From assembly GCF_016612995.1 (NCBI RefSeq), contig NZ_JAEOAH010000007.1:124001-188000 (forward strand): a stretch of 64,000 bases of DNA. The letters are read 5' to 3'. This document shows positions 29,355 through 37,313 of this stretch, piece after piece; the stretch's first letter is position 1, and each line of letters opens with the position of its first letter. The position numbers were made by a program, and so were the translations under genes. The notes below the pieces were generated by a model. That model searched no databases. It was not told the origin of the DNA and saw only the letters and a program-made list of their open reading frames with translations. This stretch comes from Viridibacillus soli. Its GTDB lineage: Bacteria > Bacillota > Bacilli > Bacillales_A > Planococcaceae.

Positions 29355-30521
29355 ATGTACTTAGATATATTAATAGAGCTTTTAAAAGGCATTGGCCGTT
29401 TCGTTTTAAACCCAATACTCTACGTTGCCATTATTTTCACTATATTACTGGGCTATCGACGTGTCATAACGGAGCGCAAATCATTCAACACCCGTATTCG
29501 CTGGGGTTGGACAGAAACACTTTTCTTGTTAAAAGACGGATGGCTTTTGGCATTAGGTATATCGATTATAAGCATAGGTCTTGGATTAGTTGTACCACTT
29601 GAATATTTGGTACTATTCATCTGTGCGAGTATCATTTGTATTTTAACATTTTATTATACAGCTTCAGCAGTTTATCCATTGGCGATTGCATTCGGCGTTA
29701 TCTGGTATCTTCAGGCACAAGATGCGTCATTTAATTTCTTATGGTGGACATTTACGGGGAATTCGATGGACCTAGGTCTATTTGTTGTTATACCAGCGTT
29801 TGTGGGATTACTTCTTTTAGCTGAAGGCATACTTATTTATAGACACGCAGTGAAATTTGCTTCACCGAGATTAGAGAAGTCTGATCGCGGCATGCCAGCA
29901 GCTACATATTTAGTGAAACGATTATGGCTATTACCGATTTTCTTCGTCATTCCAGGTGGTCTGATTCAAGCATATATTCCGTATTGGCCGCAGTTGACAA
30001 TGTGGAATTCTACGTTTTCATTTATATTAGTGCCAGTCGTGATTGGATTCCAACAACGTTCTCGTAAAACATTACCTGTACACTTTTACCCGAGAATAGG
30101 GAAAGCAATTATTTTATTAGCAATGATTGTATTATTAGGGGCGATTGTTGCTCCTCATATTCCTGCATTTGGGTTTGTTGGTATTTGTGTTGCTGTAGGT
30201 GGCCGAATTTTAATTTCTATTATTTATGCTTGGACTGAGCGCGATAGTGGTTATGCAGTAACACCTCAAAATGCTGGCGTTGTCATTGCTGCCATTTTAC
30301 CAGGGTCACCAGCACAAGCGATGGGACTACAAGTGGGTGAGTGTATTCGCAAAGTAAACGGTATTGAAGTGCAAACGGAAGAAGAAATGTATGAAGCGTT
30401 GCAAGTAAATGCTGCACAGTGTCGTATAGAAGTATTAAATCATGACGGTGAAGTCCGCTTGCGTCAGCAAGTTATACATCGACATGATCATTATAAAATT
30501 GGTCTACTCGTCGTGAGATAA
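29355..30521 (+). CDS. minJ: Division-site protein MinJ
   Basis: 388 aa from ATG 29355, eight bases after AAGGTGA. Several transmembrane helices (residues about 15-280) and a C-terminal PDZ domain (about 295-375; GVVIAAILPGSPAQAMGLQV). MinJ bridges DivIVA and MinD at the division site and poles in Bacillus and restricts division to mid-cell. The B. subtilis homologue is 397 aa and lies at the same place after ctpB. Confidence 0.88.
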   Translation: MYLDILIELLKGIGRFVLNPILYVAIIFTILLGYRRVITERKSFNTRIRWGWTETLFLLKDGWLLALGISIISIGLGLVVPLEYLVLFICASIICILTFYYTASAVYPLAIAFGVIWYLQAQDASFNFLWWTFTGNSMDLGLFVVIPAFVGLLLLAEGILIYRHAVKFASPRLEKSDRGMPAATYLVKRLWLLPIFFVIPGGLIQAYIPYWPQLTMWNSTFSFILVPVVIGFQQRSRKTLPVHFYPRIGKAIILLAMIVLLGAIVAPHIPAFGFVGICVAVGGRILISIIYAWTERDSGYAVTPQNAGVVIAAILPGSPAQAMGLQVGECIRKVNGIEVQTEEEMYEALQVNAAQCRIEVLNHDGEVRLRQQVIHRHDHYKIGLLVVR

Positions 30522-30540
30522 AGGAGAAAGCATAGATTAT

Positions 30541-30771
30541 ATGGTTACTAAAGTAATTTTAGCGCTGTTCTTTCCAGGATTACTCGTTGTACTATTTACA
30601 CGTATTACATTCAGTCATTATGTGGCATTAGCATTGTCAGTAGCACTCATTGCTGCTTCGGTTTATGCAGGCTTTACACATCCAACGTTTTTATACGTTG
30701 TTGATGCATTGTCATTAACAATTGGCTTTTGGTACGCAACACGTATGATGAATCGTAATAAAGAAAAATAA
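30541..30771 (+). CDS. csbA: Small membrane protein CsbA
   Basis: 76 aa, almost entirely hydrophobic: helices at about 5-22, 28-45 and 50-66, then a basic tail MMNRNKEK. It matches CsbA, a sigma-B-controlled membrane protein of B. subtilis with unknown function. AAGGAG lies rather far upstream (about 12 bases), so initiation may be weak. A two-way terminator follows. Confidence 0.85.
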   Translation: MVTKVILALFFPGLLVVLFTRITFSHYVALALSVALIAASVYAGFTHPTFLYVVDALSLTIGFWYATRMMNRNKEK

Positions 30772-30779
30772 TAATAAAC

Positions 30780-30818
30780 AAAAGCCCGATTTGTCAGATG
30801 AGACAATCGGGCTTTTGC
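30780..30818. terminator. Bidirectional terminator after csbA
   Basis: A long stem AAAAGCCCGAT(T)TGTC / GACAATCGGGCTTTT with one bulge; T-runs occur in both directions. On the minus strand it would end any read-through from the SAM riboswitch. Confidence 0.85.
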
Positions 30819-30822
30819 GTTG

Positions 30823-30996
30823 GTAGGAAATGACCTACAAGGAGATGGCTACGAATGAGTAGCGTGTATTTGTAAAATGCTCGAATGAGAGCGGTCAAAA
30901 TAGTTGTTACAAATGAGTAACGATGAAACGAATGCGCAACTCGAATGGGAGTTAAGAATATAATCTCTCGCAAATGGGCGATACTCAAATGAGAGT
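30823..30996. repeat. Array of seven small hairpins with a conserved RAATGR loop
   Basis: Seven hairpins at 30823-30838, 30848-30863, 30879-30892, 30906-30921, 30938-30953, 30968-30981 and 30983-30996. Each has a perfect 4-5 bp stem of different sequence (for example GCTAC/GTAGC, GCTC/GAGC, GTTAC/GTAAC, AACTC/GAGTT, TCGC/GCGA, ACTC/GAGT) closing a six-base loop AAATGA, GAATGA, GAATGG or AAATGG on the plus strand (YCATTY on the minus strand). In six of seven the closing pair is C-G. No gene is supported here. The array is immediately downstream (minus strand) of the SAM riboswitch terminator. Confidence 0.85.
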
Positions 30997-31042
30997 TTCT
31001 TAGCAGACAATTGAGATCATCAACTTTCTCTATTTTTAGAAC

Positions 31043-31090
31043 GAAAAAGAGCCTATTGCTCCTTTACCAGAAAGAAAACAATAGGCTCTC
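31043..31090 (-). terminator. Riboswitch-controlled terminator (SAM-I)
   Basis: On the minus strand a 12-13 bp stem GAGCCTATTG.../...CAATAGGCTC with a U-run lies about 25 bases after the aptamer. Confidence 0.88.
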
Positions 31091-31115
31091 AACTTATATA
31101 CGAAAACCATCTCGT

Positions 31116-31221
31116 TCTCATCTTTCAAGCAAATGATGCTTGTAGGAATTGGCACAGTGTTCACATGTGAATCTGTTGCCGAGACTTCAAAGGGCCTGTC
31201 CCTCAGTCTCTCTGGATAAGA
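31116..31221 (-). promoter_or_regulatory. SAM-I (S-box) riboswitch aptamer, orphan
   Basis: On the minus strand the P1 strands TCTTATC/GATGAGA (31221-31215 with 31122-31116) enclose the S-box core elements in order: AGAGAG, GAGGGA, GGCCC, TTTGAAGTCTCGGCAAC and GTGCCAATTCC. The kink-turn and SAM-binding segments are intact by eye. A terminator follows, but the next 260 bases on this strand hold only the hairpin array and the csbA terminator, so no gene is controlled in cis. azlD ends upstream and is not downstream of it. Confidence 0.92.
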
Positions 31222-31261
31222 AAGTGATATTACTATGTAATTGTTGTAAGAATTAAATATT

Positions 31262-31290
31262 ACTATATATGATATTTAGTGAGAAGTCAA
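31262..31290 (-). promoter_or_regulatory. Sigma-A promoter of the orphan SAM riboswitch
   Basis: On the minus strand TTGACT (31290-31285), a 17-base spacer and TATAGT (31267-31262). Transcription would begin near 31255, about 35 bases before the aptamer. Confidence 0.75.
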
Positions 31291-31307
31291 ACAATTTTGA
31301 AAATAAA

Positions 31308-31616
31308 TTAAAAAAATAAACTGTAAATCGATAATACAGCGATAGCGCCTAGTACGACTAAAATAACATTAGCACCAGCAAAAGCAATCGCAAATGCAGC
31401 TACAGCACCAATCAAGCCAAATAAAATATCGCCTTCTTTAATCATCAAAATGGCTGGAAAGATCATCGCACCTAAAATAGCGTAAGGAATATTTTGCAAA
31501 ATACCTGAAATTATAGGGGGTAGTTCTTTACCTTCTAAAAATGTTAATGGAATTGCACGCGGAATATACGTGACAATAGCCATACCAATAATCATCCACC
31601 AATACCATGAACCCAT
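31308..31616 (-). CDS. azlD: Branched-chain amino acid exporter subunit AzlD
   Basis: 102 aa, four predicted membrane helices, beginning MGSWYWWMIIGMAIVTYIPR with the AzlD-type PRAIPL motif. AzlC and AzlD together export branched-chain amino acids and analogues. Its ATG overlaps the azlC TAA by one base (TAATG), with GGAGG in the end of azlC. Confidence 0.9.
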   Translation of the reverse strand: MGSWYWWMIIGMAIVTYIPRAIPLTFLEGKELPPIISGILQNIPYAILGAMIFPAILMIKEGDILFGLIGAVAAFAIAFAGANVILVVLGAIAVLSIYSLFF

Positions 31617-32323
31617 TATACAACGCCTCCTTTACGTTTTGCTTGATTTGCATAAACGATTTCAACTGTAATTGAAGAAACAAGGGCAGCAACTAATAAT
31701 GCCCAGCCAGTTGATAAAATTTGCGTCCAGTAGAAGAAGCAGTTAATGACTGCTGCAATAAGTGCAAGCATAACAACTTTGCGATTGCCCTTCATAGAAG
31801 GAACTAAAAGACCGACAAACATAGCGTAGAGAGCAATTCCCATAGCAGCTTGTAAAAAGATTGGCAAATTTGCACCGATTAAATGTCCGACTGCTGTGAA
31901 GACAACCCAACTCCCGTATGCAACGAGCATAACACCGACCCCAAAAGAGGTAGGGAGTTTATCTTCCTTACGAGTTGCAAGTACGGAAAATGATTCATCT
32001 GTTACCCAAAAGGCATAGATAGATTTTTTCCACTTTTTCTCGGATTGCATCTTTTCGTTTAGTGATGCCGTCATTAAGAAGTGTCGGATATTGACGACAA
32101 AAGTATTAAGAACAATAAGTAATGGATCTGTACCTGTCGTTAATAAATTCAAGGCAATATATTGTGATGCTCCGGCGTAAACAAGTATACTCATTGCTGT
32201 AGCTTCCATCATTGAAAGCCCAGTCGTTTTTGCGAGTAAGCCAAATGTTAGCGCAATTGGAAAGTAGCCAATCGCAATACTTGAACCCGCCTTCATACCA
32301 GATGTGAATCCAAATTTATCCAT
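31616..32323 (-). CDS. azlC: Branched-chain amino acid exporter subunit AzlC
   Basis: 235 aa from ATG 32323, seven bases after GGAGG; the open frame extends to 32476 but that part overlaps the divergent regulator. AzlC family: GFTSGMKAGSSIAIGYFPIA near the start and RHFLMTASL in the middle, with several membrane helices. It is divergent from an XRE-cupin gene that likely controls it. Confidence 0.92.
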   Translation of the reverse strand: MDKFGFTSGMKAGSSIAIGYFPIALTFGLLAKTTGLSMMEATAMSILVYAGASQYIALNLLTTGTDPLLIVLNTFVVNIRHFLMTASLNEKMQSEKKWKKSIYAFWVTDESFSVLATRKEDKLPTSFGVGVMLVAYGSWVVFTAVGHLIGANLPIFLQAAMGIALYAMFVGLLVPSMKGNRKVVMLALIAAVINCFFYWTQILSTGWALLVAALVSSITVEIVYANQAKRKGGVV

Positions 32324-32393
32324 AAGTGGACCTCCATTAAAATGTTTAATAAAGTATACAACTGTATGATAAAATATACAAGAGGTGATATTA

Positions 32394-32945
32394 GTGGAAG
32401 AAATTAGTCGTAATTTAGGTAGGCAGTTGAAGAAAATTCGCCAGCAGCGCTTGCTTAGCTTTGATGATTTGGCCAAGTTAACAGATGTCAGTAAAGGACA
32501 ATTAGCTCAAATAGAAAAGGGCGACTCAAATCCAACAGTTTCGACGATTTGGAAAATTGCTGCAGGTTTACGTATTTCTTTTTCATCGTTATTGCAACCA
32601 CCACAAGGGCAATATTTAAAAATAAATAGCGCTAAGATTCCATTTGTCGCTGAAAATGATGGAAAGTATCGAGTTTATTCAATTATTCCTTATGACCCAG
32701 AGCGTGGTTGGGAATTATTTAAAGTAGAAATGGATCCTGGTTGTAGTCATAGCAGTGAAGCACATACTGAAGGGGTAGAAGAAACAATAACAGCTATAAA
32801 AGGACAAGTAATTGTCGAAGCTGGAGATATGTGTGAAACCTTAGATGTTGGTGAAACGCTAGTATTTTCAGGACAGCAAGTACATCAGTATACGAATGGT
32901 GCTGATGAAGTGACGGTTCTACATTTCATTTTGCAATATAAATAG
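32394..32945 (+). CDS. XRE-family regulator with cupin domain
   Basis: 183 aa from GTG 32394, with AGAGGTG upstream; GTG 32385 lies inside that SD. N-terminal HTH (residues about 5-62; LTDVSKGQLAQIEKGDSNPT) and C-terminal cupin barrel (about 105-180; MDPGCSHSSEAHTEGVEETI). Regulators of this build control small-molecule or amino-acid transport genes. It is divergent from azlCD with a 70-base gap containing GTATAC/TATAC-type symmetric sequence around a TATGAT box, so it probably regulates azlCD. Confidence 0.9.
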   Translation: MEEISRNLGRQLKKIRQQRLLSFDDLAKLTDVSKGQLAQIEKGDSNPTVSTIWKIAAGLRISFSSLLQPPQGQYLKINSAKIPFVAENDGKYRVYSIIPYDPERGWELFKVEMDPGCSHSSEAHTEGVEETITAIKGQVIVEAGDMCETLDVGETLVFSGQQVHQYTNGADEVTVLHFILQYK

Positions 32946-33017
32946 TAACTTTTAGGTAGCGCTCTTACCTCAGTTGAAAAACTTACTTGACGCTATTTCC
33001 TAGAGAGGAAGAGGCAT

Positions 33018-33641
33018 ATGCCAGACTGGTTAACATTAGATAATTTACAAGCATTAGCAGAAGAATACCGCCTAATTGGTACGCTACTCGGTATTTTGCT
33101 GCCATTTATTGAAGCATTTTTACCGTTTTTGCCACTTGCTGCATTTGTCATTGCAAATGCAAGTGCTTATGGTTTGTGGATTGGCTTTTTACTATCATGG
33201 ATCGGAGCGGTTTTAGGGTCATACTGTGTATTTTTAATCGTACGAAAATATGGGCAAAGTCGCTTGTTGAACTTCGTAACAAAGCGTGCTACGGTGAAAA
33301 GATTAATCAACTGGGTTGAAATAAAAGGATTTACGCCCTTATTTCTCTTACTATGCTTTCCGTTCACACCATCTGCACTAGTCAATATTGTTGCAGGCTT
33401 GTCCAATTTAAAACGGCTTCATTTTTTATTTACTATAATGGCTTCAAAACTTGTTATGATTTTTGTTATTAGCTGGATTGGTTCGGATTTGAGAGCTCTA
33501 ATAACAGATCCTATTCGCACCGGTGTCATTCTTCTTGTGATTGGTCTGATGTGGTGGGGTGGCAAAATGGCTGAAGGACATTTAAATGCAAAAGTCGAAG
33601 AAGATATGAGAAGTGCTTTAAAAGTAAATAAAAAGTCATAG
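33018..33641 (+). CDS. TVP38/TMEM64 family membrane protein, YhjE-like
   Basis: 207 aa after AGAGGAAGAGG. DedA-like VTT-domain fold: hydrophobic re-entrant segments with LLPFIEAFLPFLPLAAFVIA, the G..LGS.... region and CFPFTPSALVNIVAGLSNL, then C-terminal helices. Family members are lipid or small-molecule membrane proteins of uncertain mechanism. B. subtilis YhjE is in the same neighbourhood near addBA. Confidence 0.85.
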   Translation: MPDWLTLDNLQALAEEYRLIGTLLGILLPFIEAFLPFLPLAAFVIANASAYGLWIGFLLSWIGAVLGSYCVFLIVRKYGQSRLLNFVTKRATVKRLINWVEIKGFTPLFLLLCFPFTPSALVNIVAGLSNLKRLHFLFTIMASKLVMIFVISWIGSDLRALITDPIRTGVILLVIGLMWWGGKMAEGHLNAKVEEDMRSALKVNKKS

Positions 33642-33776
33642 GAGTTGCTTCTGTTTGTTTTCTAGATTAAGGTAGGAACAAATGTTCTTTTTATTTTTGG
33701 GAATCTGTATTTTTTTGTACAATAGTAATGAAAATTTTTTTAGGGCTTTTTATTGTTTTAGAAGGAGGGGGTTCCA

Positions 33777-36700
33777 ATGTCACTGCGTATTGTTTCAGGA
33801 AGATCAGGCTCTGGAAAATCGACATTTATTCATCATGAAATTGTAGATACTTTGAAGGAACATTCCATGGGAACACCAATATTCTTACTTGTTCCAGACC
33901 AAATGTCGTTTTCTTCAGAATATGATTTAACACATCGCTATGATGTATCGGGGCTTATTCGCGCACAAGTGACGACGTTTAAGCGCTTAGCATGGCGTAT
34001 TTTGCAGGAAACAGGTGGCATTAGCCGTCAAGAGATTAATGGCTTTGGTTATCGGATGCTCATCAAGCGTTTACTAGAGGATAATAAGGAGCAGTTTGCA
34101 TTGTTCCGCCAAGCTGCAGGTAAACGTGGTTTTACAGATGAAATGGAAACTTTGTTAAAGGAATTTAATCGCTATAGCTTAGATAGTCAGACGTTAGAAG
34201 CTCTTTTAACTGATTTTGAGGGGATGAATGCACCACAAACTTTGCGTGATAAAGCGCATGATTTACAGCTATTACTGTCAGCATTAGAGGAGAGACTAGG
34301 TACTACATATATTGATAGCGAGGGGTATTTTCCTCTGCTAACAGCACAATTGCAGGATTCGGAAATTATACGTTCTGCAGATATTTATTTGGATGGATTT
34401 TCAGCATTTACAACACGAGAATTTGAGCTCGTGCAAGAGCTTTTGAAGGTAGCACGCCGGGTGACAATTGTTTTACCGATGGAATCGGATGAGGATGCAG
34501 ACGATGAACAAGCATTATTTTACCATTCGGCAAGGACGAGTTTACGATTAAAAGAAATAGCATTTGAAGAAGGTATTGAAATAGAGCCCACCGTCTATTG
34601 TCAAACATCTCATCGTTTTAAAAATGAAGATTTGCAATATATCGAAGAAAAGTTTGAATCTCATGATGAGGAAAAAAATGACTCTTCAAACGGTTTTGAG
34701 TTCATTGAAGCTACCAATCGCCGTGCAGAAGTACATGCGATTGCAAGAAAAATTCGTGAGTTTACACAAAATGACGCTATTCGTTATAGGGAAATGGCGA
34801 TTTTGTATCGTCAAGCTGATGTCTATGATCCTTTATTTACGACAATTTTCCCGCAATATGACATTCCTGTTTTCGTGAGTCAAAAAAAACCGATGCTCCA
34901 TCATCCATTAATTGAACTCAGTCGTTCAGCTCTAGAGGTTATTCAATCAGGCTGGAAGTACGAGCCTATTTTCCGTGCGGTGAAAACAGATTTATTCTTC
35001 CCAGTAGATGCGGATTTACATGTTTGGCGAGAGCGTGCAGACCGCTTAGAAAACTTTGTTATGGCACAAGGCATTTACAGTGAACGTTGGTTTGATGAGA
35101 ATCGTTGGCTTTATAAAAAATACCGTGGTTTGGAATTTTTAACGAAAAATCAAACCGACGAAGAGCGTGCCTTCCAGCAAGAAATTGAAGCAGCACGTAA
35201 TAAGGTGAGGGAGCCATTAAAAGCACTTGAAGATCAGCTAGCTACCTCTACAACAGGTCTCGAGATCGCAACGGCTCTATTTAATTTCATAGAAAATCTT
35301 GCAATTTACGAAAAATTACAAGTGTTAAAGGATAAAGAAATCGACAAAGGTCAGCTCTTAGCCGCAAGTGAGCATGAGCAAGCGTGGAACCAATGGGTAG
35401 ACGTACTTGATCAGTTTGTGATGATGTTTGGGGAGCAAGAAATGACTCTAGAAGAAGCACTTCACACGTTAGAAGAAGGCTTTGATACGTTAGAGTTTTC
35501 ACGTATTCCACCGTCATTAGACCAAGTGACGATTGCAACGGCAGATTTGTCTCGTTTAACAAATATGAAAGCTGTTTTTGTCATTGGTATGAATGAAGGA
35601 GTTTATCCGCAACGAATCGATCATGAAGGGTTACTATCTGACGCAGAGCGTGAATGGTTTATGCAGCTTGGTTTAGAGCTTGCACCGACATCTAAAACAC
35701 GTTTGTTAGAAGAAGCGTTCATCACTTATCGTGCGTTAACAATGGCTTCTGATAAACTTATTGTTAGTTATGCGATTGCTGATGAAGAAAGCAAAGCATT
35801 ATTACCATCACTCTATGTGAAGAAGCTTCATCAGCTAATTCCAAAGGCGCCATTTACAAGAGCGCTAACGGACCCTAGTGAGTCGCTATCAGAACTATCG
35901 GATTTACCTTATATTATTCATCCAAATACGTCTTTAGCCTATTTGATGATGCAGCTGCGACAAGCGGAGCATGGCGAAGAACTAACTCCTGAATGGCGTG
36001 CACTGCAGGCGTATTATGCAGAGGACCCTTATTGGGCAGATATTTTACAGCGCTTAATGCGTCCATTAAAGGTATTGAATAAAGCGGAGCAATTAACGCC
36101 GGATGTAACAGAGGCTTTATATGGATCGACACTTACTTCAAGTGTATCGCGTATTGAGAAGTTCTATGGCTGTCCATTTTCGCATTTTTCTACTTATGGT
36201 TTACGTCTTGAAGAACGTGCGGAATATCGCCTTGAAACGCCGACAATCGGGGATTTATTCCACGCAGCATTAAAGTGGATTTCAGAGGAAACACATGAAC
36301 AGAATATTAAATGGGGTCAGCTGTCACCGGAGCAATGTGCCGATTTGGCGAGACGTGCGGTCGATAAAATTTCACCGCTTCTTTATCACCAAATTTTAAT
36401 GAGTACAGCTCGATATCGTTATATTCAACGAAAATTGACATTGATTGTACAAAGAACAATGCTTTCCTTAAGTCAACATGCACGTGTATCAAACTTCAAG
36501 CCAATTGCTTTAGAGGCAGCTTTTGGGCCGGGAGAACCACTGCCACCGCTGATGATTCAGTTAGATGGCGGTAAGAACATGCAAATGCGAGGCCGTATTG
36601 ACCGGGTGGATGCTGCAACAATCAATAACAAGCCATATATTCGAGTCGTTGATTATAAATCTTCTTCAAAAAAACTAGATTTAAATGATGTCTATTACGG

Positions 36701-37313
36701 TTTATCTTTGCAAATGTTAACGTATTTAGATGTGGCCGTTGAAAATTCAGAACAGTGGCTACCATTGCATTCTGAAGCTGGCGGTGTGTTATATATTCAT
36801 GTCCATAATCCGATGTTGAAGCCATATGATAATCTAGATGGTCAACAGGCGGAGCTTGAACGTTTAAAAGAGTTCAAGATGAAAGGACTCTTATTAGATG
36901 ATCGAGAGTCATTGATTGATATGGATGAAGCACTTGAAGAAGGTGGTCACTCACAAGTCGTGCCTGCTTATATTGGCAAGAAGGATGGCGCTGTTTCACC
37001 TAAACTATCATCCGTTATTTCAAATCAAGATATGGGCCATCTGCGAAATTTCGTACGCCACAAGCATCAAGAGGCAGGTGAGGGTATTTTAGCGGGCCAT
37101 ACTGATATTAGTCCCTACCGTATGAAAACACGTACAGCATGCCAGTATTGCTCTTTTAAGAGTGTCTGTCAGTTTGATACAACGGATGCAAATCAACATT
37201 ATCGCTATTTACAACCAATGGGAAAAAAAGAAGACGTCATTGAAAAAATTCGAAAGGAGGCTTGTGTAGTTGATGAAAATACCTATGAAGCCGGAGATGG
37301 AAACTTGGACTGA
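33777..37313 (+). CDS. addB: ATP-dependent helicase/nuclease subunit B
   Basis: 1178 aa after GAAGGAGGGGG. With AddA it processes double-strand ends for recombination until a Chi site. Walker A GRSGSGKST at residues about 8-16. The C-terminal nuclease domain has VVDYKSSSKK and a 4Fe-4S cluster: one Cys in FYGCPFSHF and three in CQYCSFKSVCQF. The gene overlaps addA by about 41-44 bases. Length matches the B. subtilis protein (about 1166 aa). Confidence 0.96.
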   Translation: MSLRIVSGRSGSGKSTFIHHEIVDTLKEHSMGTPIFLLVPDQMSFSSEYDLTHRYDVSGLIRAQVTTFKRLAWRILQETGGISRQEINGFGYRMLIKRLLEDNKEQFALFRQAAGKRGFTDEMETLLKEFNRYSLDSQTLEALLTDFEGMNAPQTLRDKAHDLQLLLSALEERLGTTYIDSEGYFPLLTAQLQDSEIIRSADIYLDGFSAFTTREFELVQELLKVARRVTIVLPMESDEDADDEQALFYHSARTSLRLKEIAFEEGIEIEPTVYCQTSHRFKNEDLQYIEEKFESHDEEKNDSSNGFEFIEATNRRAEVHAIARKIREFTQNDAIRYREMAILYRQADVYDPLFTTIFPQYDIPVFVSQKKPMLHHPLIELSRSALEVIQSGWKYEPIFRAVKTDLFFPVDADLHVWRERADRLENFVMAQGIYSERWFDENRWLYKKYRGLEFLTKNQTDEERAFQQEIEAARNKVREPLKALEDQLATSTTGLEIATALFNFIENLAIYEKLQVLKDKEIDKGQLLAASEHEQAWNQWVDVLDQFVMMFGEQEMTLEEALHTLEEGFDTLEFSRIPPSLDQVTIATADLSRLTNMKAVFVIGMNEGVYPQRIDHEGLLSDAEREWFMQLGLELAPTSKTRLLEEAFITYRALTMASDKLIVSYAIADEESKALLPSLYVKKLHQLIPKAPFTRALTDPSESLSELSDLPYIIHPNTSLAYLMMQLRQAEHGEELTPEWRALQAYYAEDPYWADILQRLMRPLKVLNKAEQLTPDVTEALYGSTLTSSVSRIEKFYGCPFSHFSTYGLRLEERAEYRLETPTIGDLFHAALKWISEETHEQNIKWGQLSPEQCADLARRAVDKISPLLYHQILMSTARYRYIQRKLTLIVQRTMLSLSQHARVSNFKPIALEAAFGPGEPLPPLMIQLDGGKNMQMRGRIDRVDAATINNKPYIRVVDYKSSSKKLDLNDVYYGLSLQMLTYLDVAVENSEQWLPLHSEAGGVLYIHVHNPMLKPYDNLDGQQAELERLKEFKMKGLLLDDRESLIDMDEALEEGGHSQVVPAYIGKKDGAVSPKLSSVISNQDMGHLRNFVRHKHQEAGEGILAGHTDISPYRMKTRTACQYCSFKSVCQFDTTDANQHYRYLQPMGKKEDVIEKIRKEACVVDENTYEAGDGNLD

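Noticed and set aside
30794-30988. 64-codon minus-strand frame downstream of the SAM riboswitch
   Set aside because: TTG start without a Shine-Dalgarno; it runs through the hairpin array and half of the csbA terminator, and its sequence only reflects the repeats.
31116-31616. SAM riboswitch controlling azlCD
   Set aside because: The aptamer is on the same strand but downstream of azlD, so it cannot precede azlCD in their transcript.
32324-32476. N-terminal extension of azlC
   Set aside because: It runs into the divergent regulator, whereas ATG 32323 has GGAGG seven bases upstream.
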